Assembly (NCBI GenBank): GCA_010094045.1
Contig: ML986581.1
Span: 186,001 to 250,000, forward strand
Direction of reading: 5' to 3'
DNA: 64,000 nucleotides
DNA from: Lojkania enalia
Lineage: Eukaryota; Ascomycota; Dothideomycetes; Pleosporales
Below are positions 1 through 12,079 of the stretch, one piece after another; within the stretch, counting starts at the first letter, position 1, and every line of letters starts with the position of its first letter. A program made the translations under genes and the position numbers. The notes beneath the pieces are model-generated. The model saw nothing but the letters and a program-made list of their open reading frames with translations, had not been told where the DNA came from and searched no databases.

Positions 1-1063
1 GTTCCACACATGTCGAGATGTATGCCTATTCAACTTGCCTCTCTGCGTCTTCTAGGTTCTATCCGGGACTACATGAGCCCAAGGGCTGACCAACCCTCGC
101 AGGACGATCAACCAGAACGGGCCTGTCTCCATTGCCGAGATCGTCCGCCTCCTTTACGCACCCCTGAAGGTCCCTCCCACCCAGCACCAGTTCGTCGACG
201 AGAATGGCGTCAAGGCCACTTTGCCAGACAAGCCGCGTATACAGAAGTCGTTGGGCAAGGAGATCCTGATTTTAGACCTCGAGACGCGGCAGCTACCGTC
301 GACCGACGCGTTCAAAAAGGGTGAGTACGACTGGCGCAAGGTTAACCACGTCTCCGGCGGCGTTTTCAACCACTACACCTACGCTATGATTCACGGCTAT
401 GATTACAAGTTCATCCACGCACACAATTTCGATGACCGCAACCCCACGTGGGTCAAGCCGAGCGCATTCGCGAACCACATCAACGATTACAAATACATCG
501 TCTTTCTCGACGCCGACGCTGCATTCCGCCACATGCATCTTCCCATGGAATGGCTGATCAATCATTGGGAGATTGAGCCCAAGCACTCCATGACAATGGC
601 ACTGGATCCCTGGGACCCTGAAGCGCCTCAGTTCAACTCCGACGCAAACAACCGCACCTACACTAATACCGGGTTTGTCGTTGTCCAGAAATCGGAGAAG
701 ACCATGGAGATCCTGAAGGCCTGGCATGAGTGCCCAGACGATAAGCGCTATCCGAACTGTTCCCAGTGGAAAAAGCCAAAATTCCACGAACAGAGCGCTT
801 TTGGCGAGTACATCCGCTATGATTACGAGGAGTACATCAAAGAATTGCCCTGCGCTGAGGCGAATGGCTTCCCTGGCGTGACCATCTCTGAATGCGTTGG
901 CAAATTTATCCGACACTACTGGTTTGAAAAGCATCTTGTAAAGAAAGATTTCCAGGAAAATATGATGCAGGCCATTACTCTACCTATTCAAAAACTCTGG
1001 GCTGAAAAAGACGCAGGCGTTTATTTTGAGCAAGCCAAGAACGTGATCAACCCGCATCAGTAG
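1..1063 (+). CDS. GT34-like glycosyltransferase (GMA12/MNN10 type), 5' end cut by window edge
   Basis: Probable Golgi type II sugar transferase that adds galactose or mannose to glycans. Proposed exons are <1-19 and 103-1063; the intron (20-102) has donor GTATGC, branch GGCTGAC and acceptor CGCAG, and joins the frames as ..VEM-TINQNGPVSIAE. The coding frame is open well before the first in-frame start-like codon, so the N-terminus and any membrane anchor lie outside the window. Seen: a FLDADAAF segment (a DXD-like metal/nucleotide-sugar motif) after a YAMIHGYDY segment, then NTGFVVVQKSEKTMEIL, an order typical of GT34 and related nucleotide-diphospho-sugar transferases. The stop is at 1061-1063. 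The family call rests on motif order alone; another nucleotide-sugar transferase family remains possible. Confidence 0.72.
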
Positions 1064-3163
1064 TGCTGATGTACACTCTGATCGAGAGCATATTGAGCGA
1101 AAGGGCACTGCACCTTTTTGCAGGTGCATTATGGCATAGCGTTGCATCGTACGGCGTTTAGGATATTTGGCTTCTGGCTTTCTGGGTTGCGGGCTTTTTG
1201 GAATATTCGACCTGGCGAAACGATACCCCAGCTTCGACTGTCATTGAAGACTTGGACAAAAATCACATTTGGCATCTTGTTCACCTACCCTTTTAATCAT
1301 TTCGTTCATTTCCACTTCTTGTCTATCCCGGCCCCATCGAGAGCATGTCGACCTAGCTCAAGACTCATGTGTCGTGGCTCCCGAAACGCCTGCCACCCCG
1401 TCGCCGATTTTAGGACAGCCAAGCCGCCCTCCCCGCTCGCATTATTGGCGAGTAACAATACGACAAACTCAGAAAATCTGCGAACCTAGATATCAGTAAA
1501 CCAGTGGCAAAAGTGGAGCAGCACGCTAGCTCTCCTAATGCAATAGACTCGTATGACGCAGCGGTGTACTTAAGTGGGCAAGGTCTAGCCTCACGTGCAA
1601 TCAATGCGTTTGCTATCTCCGCAGTGCATCTCTATCGTATTATACCTTGCGGCTATAGAAGCATCGAATTCTATGAAAGGCTTATTCCCGAGTGTTCGTA
1701 ACCGCTGCCCAAATTGCAGACACATTCAGTCGCGCTCACTCAAAAATCCTAGGCCGTCGGAGTTGTAATTAATCATGAGCTCGAAAGATACTCCGCTGAC
1801 AGCAGCTTCAAGGACAGAAATGATTCGAGTTTCCCTCGAGCCGATGACCCAGTGAGGTTTATATGCGGGTGAAGAACTAGAGACTTGCGGCTTCAATCGC
1901 CTAGCCGGTCACGAAATTATTGGACATGGGCCATTCACCGATCTGTTTTTGCGTTAAGGCCGTATTCCTAGTGCTAGATTTTGAACGGATTTGGGTGTCT
2001 TAGATGTTTTGCTGCATTCCGGAAAAGGGGTAGGGAGAGAACCCATGTACACAAGATTTCCCGAACAAGGTGCTGTTGGCTTTTTAGAAACTGAAACAAC
2101 ATTTCATACGTTTGAGAAGATAGAAGATGTAAGAGTAGATGGTTGATGTAGCGCTTCATTCCATAATACTTGCATATTGAGCATGATGGATAGTTAGAGG
2201 TGATGTGTGCTATAATGTGATGCTCCTGGACTAGAGAGTTGGGTAAGGGTGTAACCTGAGGGATGGAAATTATTTTTTTGGTATTGACATGGATCGGAAG
2301 TCTACTCGAAAACGGTCTAGGTATCGACCTCAAGATGGAAAAGAGTAACCAATCGAAAGAATTTATCTTTCCAGAAATGCACAGTACAAAGCTCTATCGA
2401 ATCTAGGCTCCAGAAAAATACCTCAACGGTGCACTCACTACATCAGTTTTCTACGCCTCGTTTCTCTAATAGAGACCGCGCTATCTAATCTAAAAAACTA
2501 CGAGCCACTCCCAAGCAGCCCACGAAATCAAGTATACGCAAAACCCGAAGGACTCTCATCGACCCCCCTCACCCTCCCTCTTCCTACTCACCAACTCCGT
2601 ATTACCCGCCCGCTTAATCCCCTCCTCCACAAATACACATAACCCCCACCACCTCCCAATTCTCTGACATCTCAACTCCAATCCCCGACTCCTTGCCCCC
2701 GCTCTTGATACGCCTCGCCGCCTGAGCCTCGTCAATATGCATATAGTGACCCAGGAAAATCCATCTACCTGCCGAGTAACCCGAATAAAAATCTCGCCTC
2801 TAAGTTCTTCTGCTCTGCGAGCTGGACCAGCGGGCACGCTGACGTGTCCATGTCACGGTACCTGGGGCAATCGAGCGAGGGACAGGGTGCGTGTATGTGT
2901 TGGGGCAGTGGCAGTTAGTGGTAGTTTTGGATGAATTTTACAAGGAACGGGCTTACGGTAGGGTTTGATGCTTGGGCGTGGATGGCTAGGTCTAGGTATA
3001 CTGTTTGGTGGGAGGCGTCGGGTTGGGGTGGCGGTTTGTGGTGGTGGTGGTGGGTGGTGGAGGTGGTTAGGCACGGCAGCGTTCTTCTATGTTTGAGGGC
3101 TATTTAATAGGAGGACGCTAGCTCTTCTTATGCGAAACAGGGTCCGGGTCTGCTGCTTGTGGG
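1064..3163. other. Intergenic, no supported gene
   Basis: This is the 3' flank of the glycosyltransferase followed by about 2 kb without a convincing coding frame. The short open frames on both strands lack domains or splice-supported extensions. The stretch 2940-3070 is strongly G/T-rich on the plus strand (GGTGG-type simple sequence) and produces low-complexity open frames on the minus strand. Confidence 0.6.
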
Positions 3164-4155
3164 TTAGATTCTTCTATTTGTGACTTGGATGGCTTGGTCG
3201 ATTCTGGGGTTGTCGGTAATTCTAAGTTCGTCATATGGTTCTAGTGTGCTTTGTGGCTCTGCTATAGCGTCAGTTTCCGGCGAGCTGTGGTTTTCAAATA
3301 GGTCACCAGGTGCAATATCTTGTATTTCTGCGACTATGCGTCCGATGAATGTTATGATTTTGTCTCCTAGATAGCTGGGGGGCTCATTGTATGCTTGCAA
3401 GGCCGTGGCCGTGGCTGCCAGATCCTTTATTTTGTTTTGAGAACGAGGTGATGAACTTCTTGCTCTTGATCGATCTTCGCAAATGATTCCATATTCTCTG
3501 TTTAGGATGTAGGGATTCTTGGGCATTTGCGTTCCTAGGTTATCGACGACCTGGAGTTCGGCTGCTGTACGACTCAACCTCCATTCGACTTTGGAAGATT
3601 CGTATTCAGGACCACATCCCATACTCTTCACCAATTTCCGGCCATCTGCCTGTGTCGAGTCGCCTTCATTCTGAGTCTCGCCCGCTATTAGCCCAGTTTT
3701 ATTTCGCACATTGAGTCCCTCCGGCACGGCTCTCAACCTCCAGTTCTCGGCCCCCTCCCCTATTACTACAGAATTCATATGCTTATGTGCATACAGTTCC
3801 CTTTGTGTCCTCGGACCCTGTGCATGCATTTGCACATTCGCATTGATCCATCTATTCTACGTCTCTTCCGCACGGCGACTTCTCTCGAGCCTTTCCTCTT
3901 CTTGCCACTTTCAAAACTCTATGGCTTGATTGTATTGCTGTCGGAGAGACTATATTTATACCATTATTTCCCTGCAAGTATATCTAAGGATCTCCTTAGT
4001 CAAGTCTCGTCTTCCTCGCAGCGAATAGGCAGCGGCGAGCCCTGTCTAGGCTTCGCCCGCTTGGATGATGATTGATGCGTGCTGGAGTCTCCGGCCGATG
4101 AAGTTTTCTTGAGACCCGGCCTCCAAACCTCTTCTGTAGAGGAAGAAGGAGCCAT
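3164..4155 (-). pseudogene. Decayed unrecognised gene (frameshift plus several stops)
   Basis: Reading the minus strand from an ATG at 4155 gives a Ser/Lys-rich start (MAPSSSTEEVWRPGLKKTSS..) that hits TGA after ..RCEEDET. A second frame with a charged helical segment (LRQQYNQAIEF*KWQEEE, RLERSRRAEET*NRWINA) contains TGA and TAG stops, then stays open for more than 200 codons to 3164. No GT donor lies between the first part and its stop, so an intron cannot rescue the frame; at least one frameshift and three to four stops are needed. The stops are of the kind produced by C-to-T or G-to-A change from Trp and Gln codons. I do not recognise the family; a retroelement gag-like gene or a lineage-specific gene are both possible. 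Confidence 0.5.
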
Positions 4156-4744
4156 GTTTCATTGCTTCTGATGCAAAAGAGGTGAAGATAAATCGTCGTT
4201 AGAGCTGGCTTGGTTCTCGGCGCTGCCTGTCTCCACGTTTTCAAGCGCTATGTCTTTTAATGCTTTCGGATATACCTACACTATTCTAGGAGTAACTGGT
4301 GTCACAAAGCCCACGTGAGAGTACGGTTATACGAAGCGGTTGATAGGGTGTGCGGAACGGAAAGTGTTGAAGTGAGGAATGTAGGAGGCTACTGTAGCAG
4401 TAGCTATGAGTCTTCTTTTCTACGTTAAGTGCGTGCACTCATCAAGTCGGTATGACTCCGTAATCTTTGAGCACGTTATCATACCAAAGTCAAGAGGTTT
4501 GATGGAGTCAAAGTAGGAGTGACTAATCCACGCGATTGGCCTTGACTCCGCAGCCCTCGTTTAATTTAAAGGCTCGTGTTTGCGCAATGGCGTCTTGTTA
4601 TACTACTATTCCCGCAGTAAACTTCTTGAAATATTGTAGTGTAGAAACAGAACTAATGGAACGTCCAGAATGTTGATCCTCTAGACCTCGTGACCTATAC
4701 AAATGACAACATATCTACATCTATGCTCCGAAACACAGACCTAG

Positions 4745-4759
4745 AAGTACGTTGCGCCA
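4745..4759 (+). repeat. 15-bp direct repeat, copy 1 (AAGTACGTTGCGCCA)
   Basis: The same 15 bases recur at 4876-4890, 131 bp downstream, and the 11-base core ACGTTGCGCCA appears again at 15481-15491 next to the transposase relic. Confidence 0.7.
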
Positions 4760-4875
4760 AACAGATGCCAATACCCGCTATCCAAAGAAAGATATGGAAG
4801 AAAAAGCAGCCCTAGCGTCATCTCGAGCTCCAAATCGCTGCCCATATGTTTCCAAGTATCCAAACATTGACGCCA

Positions 4876-4890
4876 AAGTACGTTGCGCCA
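4876..4890 (+). repeat. 15-bp direct repeat, copy 2
   Basis: Identical to 4745-4759. The pair sits just beyond the stop codon of the F-box-like gene, so it may be part of its 3' untranslated region or a mobile-element footprint. Confidence 0.7.
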
Positions 4891-4931
4891 GATGAATGAA
4901 GATGTGTCTAAAATCCTGGTGTCCCACAGGC

Positions 4932-6095
4932 TCAATGCCTACGGTTAAGATTATCGGGATCAAAGGTGATGTACTGTTCGAGTTCGGTCATTTCAATGTC
5001 CGTTGACTTCACTGGCACTAACTCGATTTCCATATCGAGATCGTGAAGATCGTCAAGATCTTCATCATCCACACATTCAGAGACCTCCAACTTCGGAGTT
5101 GTGATGCCCAAGTCCTCAACAAGTCTGGTTACAAGGTTCTCTGAGAGGTCTGAAGAATGCTGGTGGTCTGTGATGTCCATATCTTCCGCTGAGCTGAAAA
5201 CTCCAGACAGGCCACGAAGAAACACGCCTTTTAATTCTCTTTCACACTCATCCCAGTTATTGATGGTGTTGTCTGCGGAGCAATCGGAGCTGGTGAAGAA
5301 AATCGAGCGTGCCATTGCTTTAGTTTGATTGTTGATTAAAGTTTTATGCAATGATCGAGCAACGCTGGGTGCAAACCAGGCTCCGTCTAGGTGGATGTTA
5401 ATGGTTTTCGCGATATTCGCCTCGAGAAGATCCCGGAGTGCGACGACAATGCAGTGGTCGTTGTCCATCACTGAATCGTCGTATTCGGTGTTGAGAATTT
5501 CCAATGACGAGATTTTTGCAGACGCAATCTCGATCGTAATCTGATCGAAGTCTATTGTTGAACCTACCCGCGTTTTGGCGAGCGAAGAGATCATAGAAGC
5601 GGCCCTCTGGGTTTCGGCGATGTCAAAGTGACCAGCATTGATGGATATAGTGATTCGCTTCAGGTAGGGGAGGTACCAGTCAGAGATTGATGGAAGGATC
5701 GTAGAGCATGGAGTTGGATATGTGGAGCTATCGATAACAAAGTGGCCTTCAGAGTAGAGGAAAGAGGCTGCTTCTACATGGTAGAAACCGGAAGTGGCGA
5801 GGAAAGCAGTGTCGAGCGTCTTAGCCGCATTGCGCTCGTTCATGCGGACCATGTTACCCTGGGGACGGAAGAGCTCGCTATAAATATGGTTTCGCAGCTC
5901 GCCAGGCAGCGAGTAGAGCACGTCTCTTGGGCTGATAGTCAAACGATGACCTGCATGAACTAGACGTGGAGAAGCCATGGCTGTGGTGGCCGTTGGTGTT
6001 GAAACTAGCTGTTTGGCCGTCGTAGAGTCGTAGACTTCGAGATGTGGGGGAAGACTATGCAGGTGTCGGCTTGAAGTGGAAGGGCGGGTGGACAT
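4932..6095 (-). CDS. F-box-like hypothetical protein
   Basis: A single uninterrupted frame of 387 codons. Near residues 60-75 it has LPGELRNHIYSELF, the Leu-Pro-x-Glu-(Leu/Ile)-Arg-x-x-Ile-Tyr pattern that opens F-box or F-box-like modules in many fungal proteins of unknown function; such modules usually recruit targets to SCF ubiquitin ligases. The middle (about 115-300) is a mixed helix/strand domain without a recognisable signature, and the C-terminus is strongly acidic (a run of D/E near residues 330-360). A second Met about 40 codons in (MASPRLVHAG) could be the true start, because the first 39 residues are Ser/Thr/Pro-rich and poorly structured. No signal peptide or membrane segment is seen. 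The ubiquitin role is inferred from the motif only. Confidence 0.72.
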   Translation of the reverse strand: MSTRPSTSSRHLHSLPPHLEVYDSTTAKQLVSTPTATTAMASPRLVHAGHRLTISPRDVLYSLPGELRNHIYSELFRPQGNMVRMNERNAAKTLDTAFLATSGFYHVEAASFLYSEGHFVIDSSTYPTPCSTILPSISDWYLPYLKRITISINAGHFDIAETQRAASMISSLAKTRVGSTIDFDQITIEIASAKISSLEILNTEYDDSVMDNDHCIVVALRDLLEANIAKTINIHLDGAWFAPSVARSLHKTLINNQTKAMARSIFFTSSDCSADNTINNWDECERELKGVFLRGLSGVFSSAEDMDITDHQHSSDLSENLVTRLVEDLGITTPKLEVSECVDDEDLDDLHDLDMEIELVPVKSTDIEMTELEQYITFDPDNLNRRH

Positions 6096-8623
6096 CAGGG
6101 TCCTAAAGTGGAGGGTGCAGGTGAAAACTGTACGCGTGTTCTTACAAAGTGAAACTGTAGTTCGTGGGAGGAGTGATGTGTTTTCTTTGAAAGGTGGAAA
6201 TCGCTTTCGAGTCGAGGGAGTTTATGCGAATATCGGAAAACTTGAGGAAGGCGGATGAGGTCAGAAAGGGAGTGCGGTTGGCTTGGCATTAGTACATGTA
6301 GGTGAGAAGTGCTTAAGTATACCGAGCCCTAGTTGCAATAAACGAAAATGCTATATGAGGTACCTCAGGCCTCCTGTCATTGAAACCTAGGTACTACTAG
6401 GCTAGCTTCCAAAAAGTGTGAAGAAGCATTCACGACAACCCACAATCATAGAGCGATGGGAAAAGTAAGTAAATCGCAAATAGCCATGCAGTAGCATACT
6501 AATCGACAAATTTTTATGAAGCATTTCCATGAGACAAGAAGCGAGCGCACATTTATTCAGATTTTAATGGGAGGCCTCCTGGGCGCAGATGGCAGGAGGT
6601 AGGAGGTTATTATGAACGTTAGGAGATGACTCAACTACAACAGCAGTACGTGACCTATTAATGCCACCAATCGATGAAGAGTGACCGAAGCTGTTGTTCA
6701 CTTGCGCTATTCATAGGCTGCCATTTTTGCCGGTCGCGCGGCACGCGCAGCCTCCGACTCCGGGGGTGATGTCCTTACGGCACGGAGCTATGTGATTCAA
6801 TTCAGCGAATCTATTTAATGGTGAGCCCTATGTATGCAAGATTATACTCGATAATTCACTCAGTTGGGGCAAGAAAGGAACAATCGAGGTTTGTAAACGG
6901 CAGGAAAGAAACTTGGTCTGTCTCAGTCTTGGCATGCCAAGTAAGATCTCAATCTTCCCCTAGTACAGCCCCCTACCGAGGTACACGCTTCACTCTTGCT
7001 TAATGAGATTTCTAGATGTACAAATGGAAACTAATCTCAGCATTATCACCCCCCAAGCGATAGATCTGGCGTTATCTTTGAAATTAGTATAGAGGCTGGA
7101 GGGATAGTGCTTGTGCAATTCTCATTATTCAGTGCTATAAGCCTTTGGGTGCTAGGATTGCCAGCCGGCATGGGGATTTTTTACGGATATAAATCTAGTA
7201 GTGCAAGGGAGCCTGTGCGATAGACGCGAAATCCATGCAAGGAGATGCTCTCTATATAAGAGCGACTCTTATCACTATTTTACATATACTCGCTTCAACC
7301 TTGCCAATATCTCACTAGATATCTATCTTTCATTCTACGTGTTCCGACTATGATGGGCTTAGAAAAGTCTTTGTGTAGAACCAAGCCTTGGCACAAGGCC
7401 GGGCGACTACTTATTACTAAGCGCCAAGGCTCCATGGAGACGCCCGTCTGATGTCGGAGTAGGGAATTAGTATTTGAAAGTCAACCTCCTTCGACAATGT
7501 CTACCATCTCATAACTTAGAAAAAAACTTTGAGTGTACCAAGAGTATCTTTATTGCGGCGAGGATAACAAATTATATCACTCCATGCGGTAAGCTTAGAG
7601 TGTGACCTGGCTGTTTTAGGAGTTGATCGAGGAGATATTCTATCAACGTGACTATTTCATGCACGAGCTATACGCCTACCTTACATTGTTTTGCCGGCTT
7701 CAGGACCTAATATTGAGACTTTATCATCAAAATCGATTGTCGATTTTTATTTCTAGACATTGGAAGGTAGTCCACGCAGCGCTTGAGCCCATTAGTATGC
7801 GCGTGCTTTTACATTGGGCGTACGACTCATTTGCCCCCCCCCCTTTCGTAATGTATGTAAGAATTACGCCTTGAAATGTGTTCCGTTCATGATGTTGTGT
7901 GCTTTACCGAGTTTCAGCAGGGTCGCCAAAACCGGTGTGCGTTCAGCGACTGTGCCTCACTAAGGAGCTTGTTTTTGACAATTTCAATAAGGACTAGGGG
8001 ACCGGGATCTTTTTTCTAAGGAGCCTAATGCTCTCTCAAGCCCGAGCTCCTTTATATAGTGGTATGTTGCCTGTAATCTTCCTAGAAGGTAGTTAGATGT
8101 GTTCTAGCGGGCCGGCTAGTCTCGCAAGCGGTACGTCTTAGCCGCTTAGTCGGTTGCATCAAACAAGGCCTGACAGTGGGTGCTAGAAGAGAAAGCTTCA
8201 TATGAGCAGCGTGACAGCGCGAAGGACCAAGTGAACCAGCACTCTCTGTCCTTTAAGTATTCCTCGGATGGGTTCCGAAGGGGAAACGATTGCAGCAACA
8301 AGGTGAAAATAAGCGATGACAAGACGCAGCCCACGCCCGATACGGTAAAGCGGGCGAACTATTAGACTGCGCAGGGCTGTCTAAGTTTATCCTCGTACCC
8401 CACCTCACCGCCACCAGCGCGTCATCGAGTTGATTTGTACCTGCGTGCCACAGAAACGCGCGTCCTCATTTCTATGCCCAAACACTCTACCGGATACCCC
8501 GGAAACATATTTCTTCGTTTCAAACATTCTGCAACACCCAGACTTTTACACCAACCTTCGCTTTTCTTCCCCAAAGCTTGGTTGTTCCTACATTCGTTCT
8601 AGTCATTCGCTCTACTTGTCATC
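6096..8623. other. Intergenic, AT-rich, no supported gene
   Basis: About 2.5 kb without a convincing coding frame between two divergently transcribed genes. Small structures seen: a perfect 9-bp inverted repeat (AGCCTTGGC at 7384-7392, GCCAAGGCT at 7423-7431), a 10-base C run at 7834-7843, and a TATATAAG-type sequence near 7252 with no reading frame behind it. The last 200 bases are C/T-rich, as expected for the leader of the GH72 gene. Confidence 0.55.
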
Positions 8624-10333
8624 ATGCGAGGTGCCAGCACCCTATCCTATTTCGCGTCTGCCATAGCAGTTCTGTCAGGCGCATCTGCGCAGAGCTACAA
8701 TTCCATTCCGGATATAGAGGTTTATGGTCAGCACTTCTTCTATACCAACAACGGCTCTCAATTGTAAGGCCACCACTATGCCGATCTCGTGACATCGAAG
8801 GCATCCGGTCTGACTGACTACAGCTACATGAGAGGTGTTGCATACCAACAAAACTATAGCCCCAATGGCACCGCCACCAACACCGAGTACACAGATCCAT
8901 TGGCAGATGGGGATTCGTGTCGCCGCGATATCCCTTACTTAAAGCAGATCTACACAAATGTCATTCGTGTATATGCCATTGATCCGAGCGCAAATCACGA
9001 TGACTGCATGGAGCAGCTAGCCTCAGCCGACATTTACGTTATAGCCGACTTGGGCGAGCCGGGTACATCCATTCAGAGCAACGACCCCGAATGGGATGTT
9101 ACGCTATACCAACGATACACCAGCGTTATCGATACGCTTAGCAAGTACAGGAATGTCATCGGCTTCTTTGCTGGGAATGAGAATGTTAGCGCTGGAAATC
9201 AGACTGCTGCCGCAGCATTCGTTAAAGCAGCCGTGAGGGATTGCAAGGGCTATATTTCATCGCAGAACTACCGCAATACGCTCGGCGTAGGATATGCAAC
9301 GGCTGATGTCCCGACAAGAGACGAACTCGCCCATTACTTTGCCTGCGAGCCTGGGAACACAGGAAACCAGACTGCCATTGACTTTTGGGGATATAATGTC
9401 TACTCTTGGTGTGGAGACAGCAATTATGCAGCATCCTCTTACGGCGAGCGTGTTGATTTCTTCAGCGACTATCCCGTTCCTGTTTTCTTTGCCGAATATG
9501 GCTGCATCGAGGGCATCGACGACGGCCCTACACACCGACCTTTCACCGAGGTGCAGGTACTATACGGAAACATGACCGAGGTCTTTTCTGGTGGCATTGT
9601 GTACGAATATTTCATGGGTGAGAACAACTACGGCCTAGTTTCGATCGATGGAAGCAGCGTTAGCCCGTATCCCGATTTTACCTCCCTTGCAAGTCAGCTT
9701 TCGTCGATTGACCCCACCACCACCCAATCGTCTACTTACACTCCTTCAAATTCACATCCAGCCTGCCCATCAACCGGGTCGAGTTGGGAAGCGGTGGCCA
9801 CACCTCTTCCTCCTTCCGTCAATCCCCAGCTCTGCGTTTGCATGGCCGCTAGTCTGGAGTGCAATATCAAATCTACAGATGATGAAAGTTATGCAGAAGT
9901 ATTCGACTACATTTGCGGTGATAATGAAGATTACTGCGACGGAATTGCGCACAATGCAACGACTGGCACATACGGAGCCCTTAGTGGCTGCGATCCAAAG
10001 GACCAACTTGCCTGGGTAGCCAACCAGTTCTATCTTGGCAATGGAAGGAATTCTCAAGCATGTGATTTCAACGGCATGGCAACAACTCAAAGTGCTCAAA
10101 CTTCCTCTGGATGTTCAAGCCTACTTGACGCTGTCGGATCTGACGGAACTGGAACTGTTGCAAGTCCTACAGGCCGGGGAACTGCCGTTGCTACTGGTAG
10201 TGGTGCGGCAAGCTCTTCCACCGGAGCTGCTTCCGTGCTGTTAACCCCAGCATTTTTCGAGTACGGCAACCTTGTTTTCGGAATTTATGTATCGATTGCT
10301 GTCATTTCGATGGTTGGAATGTTCATGCTATGA
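8624..10333 (+). CDS. GPI-anchored 1,3-beta-glucanosyltransferase (GH72 with CBM43), GAS1/GEL family
   Basis: Elongates and remodels beta-1,3-glucan in the cell wall from the outer face of the plasma membrane. Exons are 8624-8763 and 8824-10333; the 60-nt intron (GTAAGG..CTGAC..ACAG) restores SQF-YMRGVAYQQ, a conserved GH72 start, and gives 549 residues. Seen: an N-terminal signal peptide ending near ASAQ; GH72 catalytic domain (about 25-330) with the acid/base Glu in GNEN (about 166) and the nucleophile Glu in FAEYG (about 271); a Cys-rich CBM43/X8 module (about 360-465) with the pattern CVC..C..C..C..C; a Ser/Thr/Gly-rich linker; and a C-terminal hydrophobic tail after small residues, as in a GPI-attachment signal. 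All key residues are present. Which paralogue (GAS1, GEL etc.) it represents cannot be said. Confidence 0.95.
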
Positions 10334-10754
10334 ACTGCGACGGAGATTGATAGGTAACTTTATTGTATAATGCATGGCAATCACGCTCATCTTAGGTTTG
10401 ATTTTATATAGATTGGACATACCAAAGGTGAGGCAGCCCGAGTCAGAGCCTACTATAATCCACTCTTTCTGTTAATATCACGTGCCTTTGTTCCTTCATC
10501 CTCATTCATCACAATTTAGTTCTAGCTTTCGCATAAGTTGCTTAGTGCTTGCTGTGACATAGCCATGAGTCATGATTTGAATCAAGACTCACGCTAGCTA
10601 CAAGTAGCTCACATTAACTTCGCCTATATAGAACCCCTCTTAAGAGAAAGCACAACTACAAATCCTTCTCCCATTAGCCGATCCACTCGCAATTCTTGCC
10701 TCCAATAGTAGCAAGTTAGTTAAAGTATCAACATGTCAATAATTCAGCCTCTAG

Positions 10755-11087
10755 ATGTTCAGTGTATCGGCTGCCCTCCTCGGCGCCGGCGGCATTGCAA
10801 CACCCTCCATATCCAACATTCTCATGCTGCAACCCTAACCAGCATCTCGATCCCTCCCTCAAACCCGCTAGCTGTTCAGTCGTGGCTCACACATCTTTCT
10901 TGGTGTTCATATCTAACGCTAGTTTCGCGTCACTGGTATATCGAGTCCCCTCTACAGGAGACGGAGCCCTCTCAAGTACATTGCTGAGTCTTTGGAGGGG
11001 AAGGCCTGCGCTATACATAGTAGCGGCGGTGTAGGCGATTACTATTGCAACTTGGACTCAGTTTGTCATGATACCCACAAATTTTGA
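10755..11087 (+). pseudogene. Possible decayed small secreted protein
   Basis: In one frame the segment starts with a signal-peptide-like stretch (MFSVSAALLGAGGIATPS) and ends with a Cys-containing tail (GKACAIHSSGGVGDYYCNLD, then SVCHDTHKF and a stop). Between them the same frame carries four stops, all TAA or TAG, each one C-to-T change away from a Gln codon. A TATATA box lies about 125 bases upstream. The pattern fits a small secreted protein gene inactivated by C-to-T mutation. Chance cannot be excluded, because two other frames are also open over part of this stretch. Confidence 0.25.
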
Positions 11088-12073
11088 AACCATTGAGATG
11101 AATGAGAGAAATGGTGATACGTTTAGCTCGGCTAGTGCGCAATATAGAAGAGCTGAGAAACGAAGTGCGGAGGAGTTGGTAGAAGGGAAGGGCGATGTGA
11201 GCCAATGACGGGACTTGAGCAGGCCTCAGAATGTTAGATGAGGCAACTGCTATTGCCTCCTTAAACAATCGGCAGGAGCAAGCATTCTGTTTACATGATC
11301 ACGTGTAACGCTATTTTATTGGTATATAGGTAGCTTCCGCCAACGGCCTCAACAGTCAACTGTTTTACCCACCTCTCTTGTCAACACATAAAAGGATCAT
11401 GGAAAAGATGGGTGACAATGACGATCGAGAAGTTAGGCAGTTGTTGGAGTAATTTGGGATTCTGAGTGGAATGAGAGCTATATTAATGGGGTTGGCGGTA
11501 TTGTGGGATTGTTTGATGCTTTGCTTTAAGTCCCTTCTAAACATATGGATGGGTTGGTGAAGAACTATATCACGCGAGCAGATATGAACTGAGTGGTAGC
11601 GGATGTTACCTGTGGATACTCTTATGTATGATTGGTCCCTTTGAAGTCGGACGTAAATAAGCTTCCGATATCCTTCGCGGGTTTGTAATTCTGTAATTTA
11701 GTCTCATTTCGTTCCTACGTAGTGATGCACACGGGCCTCCTCAGAATCTGATTCACGTGAAGTGCCTACTGCCTAGCGCGGACTAACTGCTTGGCGCGCC
11801 CTATGTAGAAAAGCTTATCAAGCTTTTATTCTCATATCACTCCGAAGTGACTCGAAAGTATTGGCCTGACTAGGCAGCAATATTCCTAAAGTCTAATAAG
11901 GTATGGCCTTAATTCTAATGTCCAGTTGATTGGAGCCCATTTTACTTCTGCATTCTGTCATAAATTATAAGGGAGGCTGCTAGACTGAAAGGAGAACACG
12001 AGACCCGAAATTGCTTAAAAGTTAAATATGACAACACTGTCTCGACTCTGTCAAAACGCACCGTTCTCTTTAA

Positions 12074-12079
12074 TATAAG
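12074..12079 (+). promoter_or_regulatory. TATA-like element upstream of the MFS transporter
   Basis: TATAAG within TTAATATAAGCC, about 120 bases before the proposed start codon and on the same strand. Position and sequence suit a core promoter; there is no direct evidence for a transcription start. Confidence 0.4.

Larger units (their letters stand above)
4156..4931. other. Intergenic with a short direct repeat pair
   Basis: No gene is supported. It lies between the 5' end of the decayed minus-strand gene and the 3' end of the F-box-like gene. The only structure noticed is a 15-bp direct repeat (see the separate entries at 4745 and 4876). Confidence 0.55.

Noticed and set aside
293..934. 213-codon minus-strand frame under the glycosyltransferase
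   Set aside because: It is antisense to a well-supported coding region and has no domain; a mirror of its codon composition.
2556..2837. 93-codon minus-strand frame in the first intergenic region
   Set aside because: No motif, no splice-supported extension, and overlap with a plus-strand frame.
7384..7431. 9-bp perfect inverted repeat with a 30-base loop
   Set aside because: Too small and isolated to call a terminator, an element end or an RNA.
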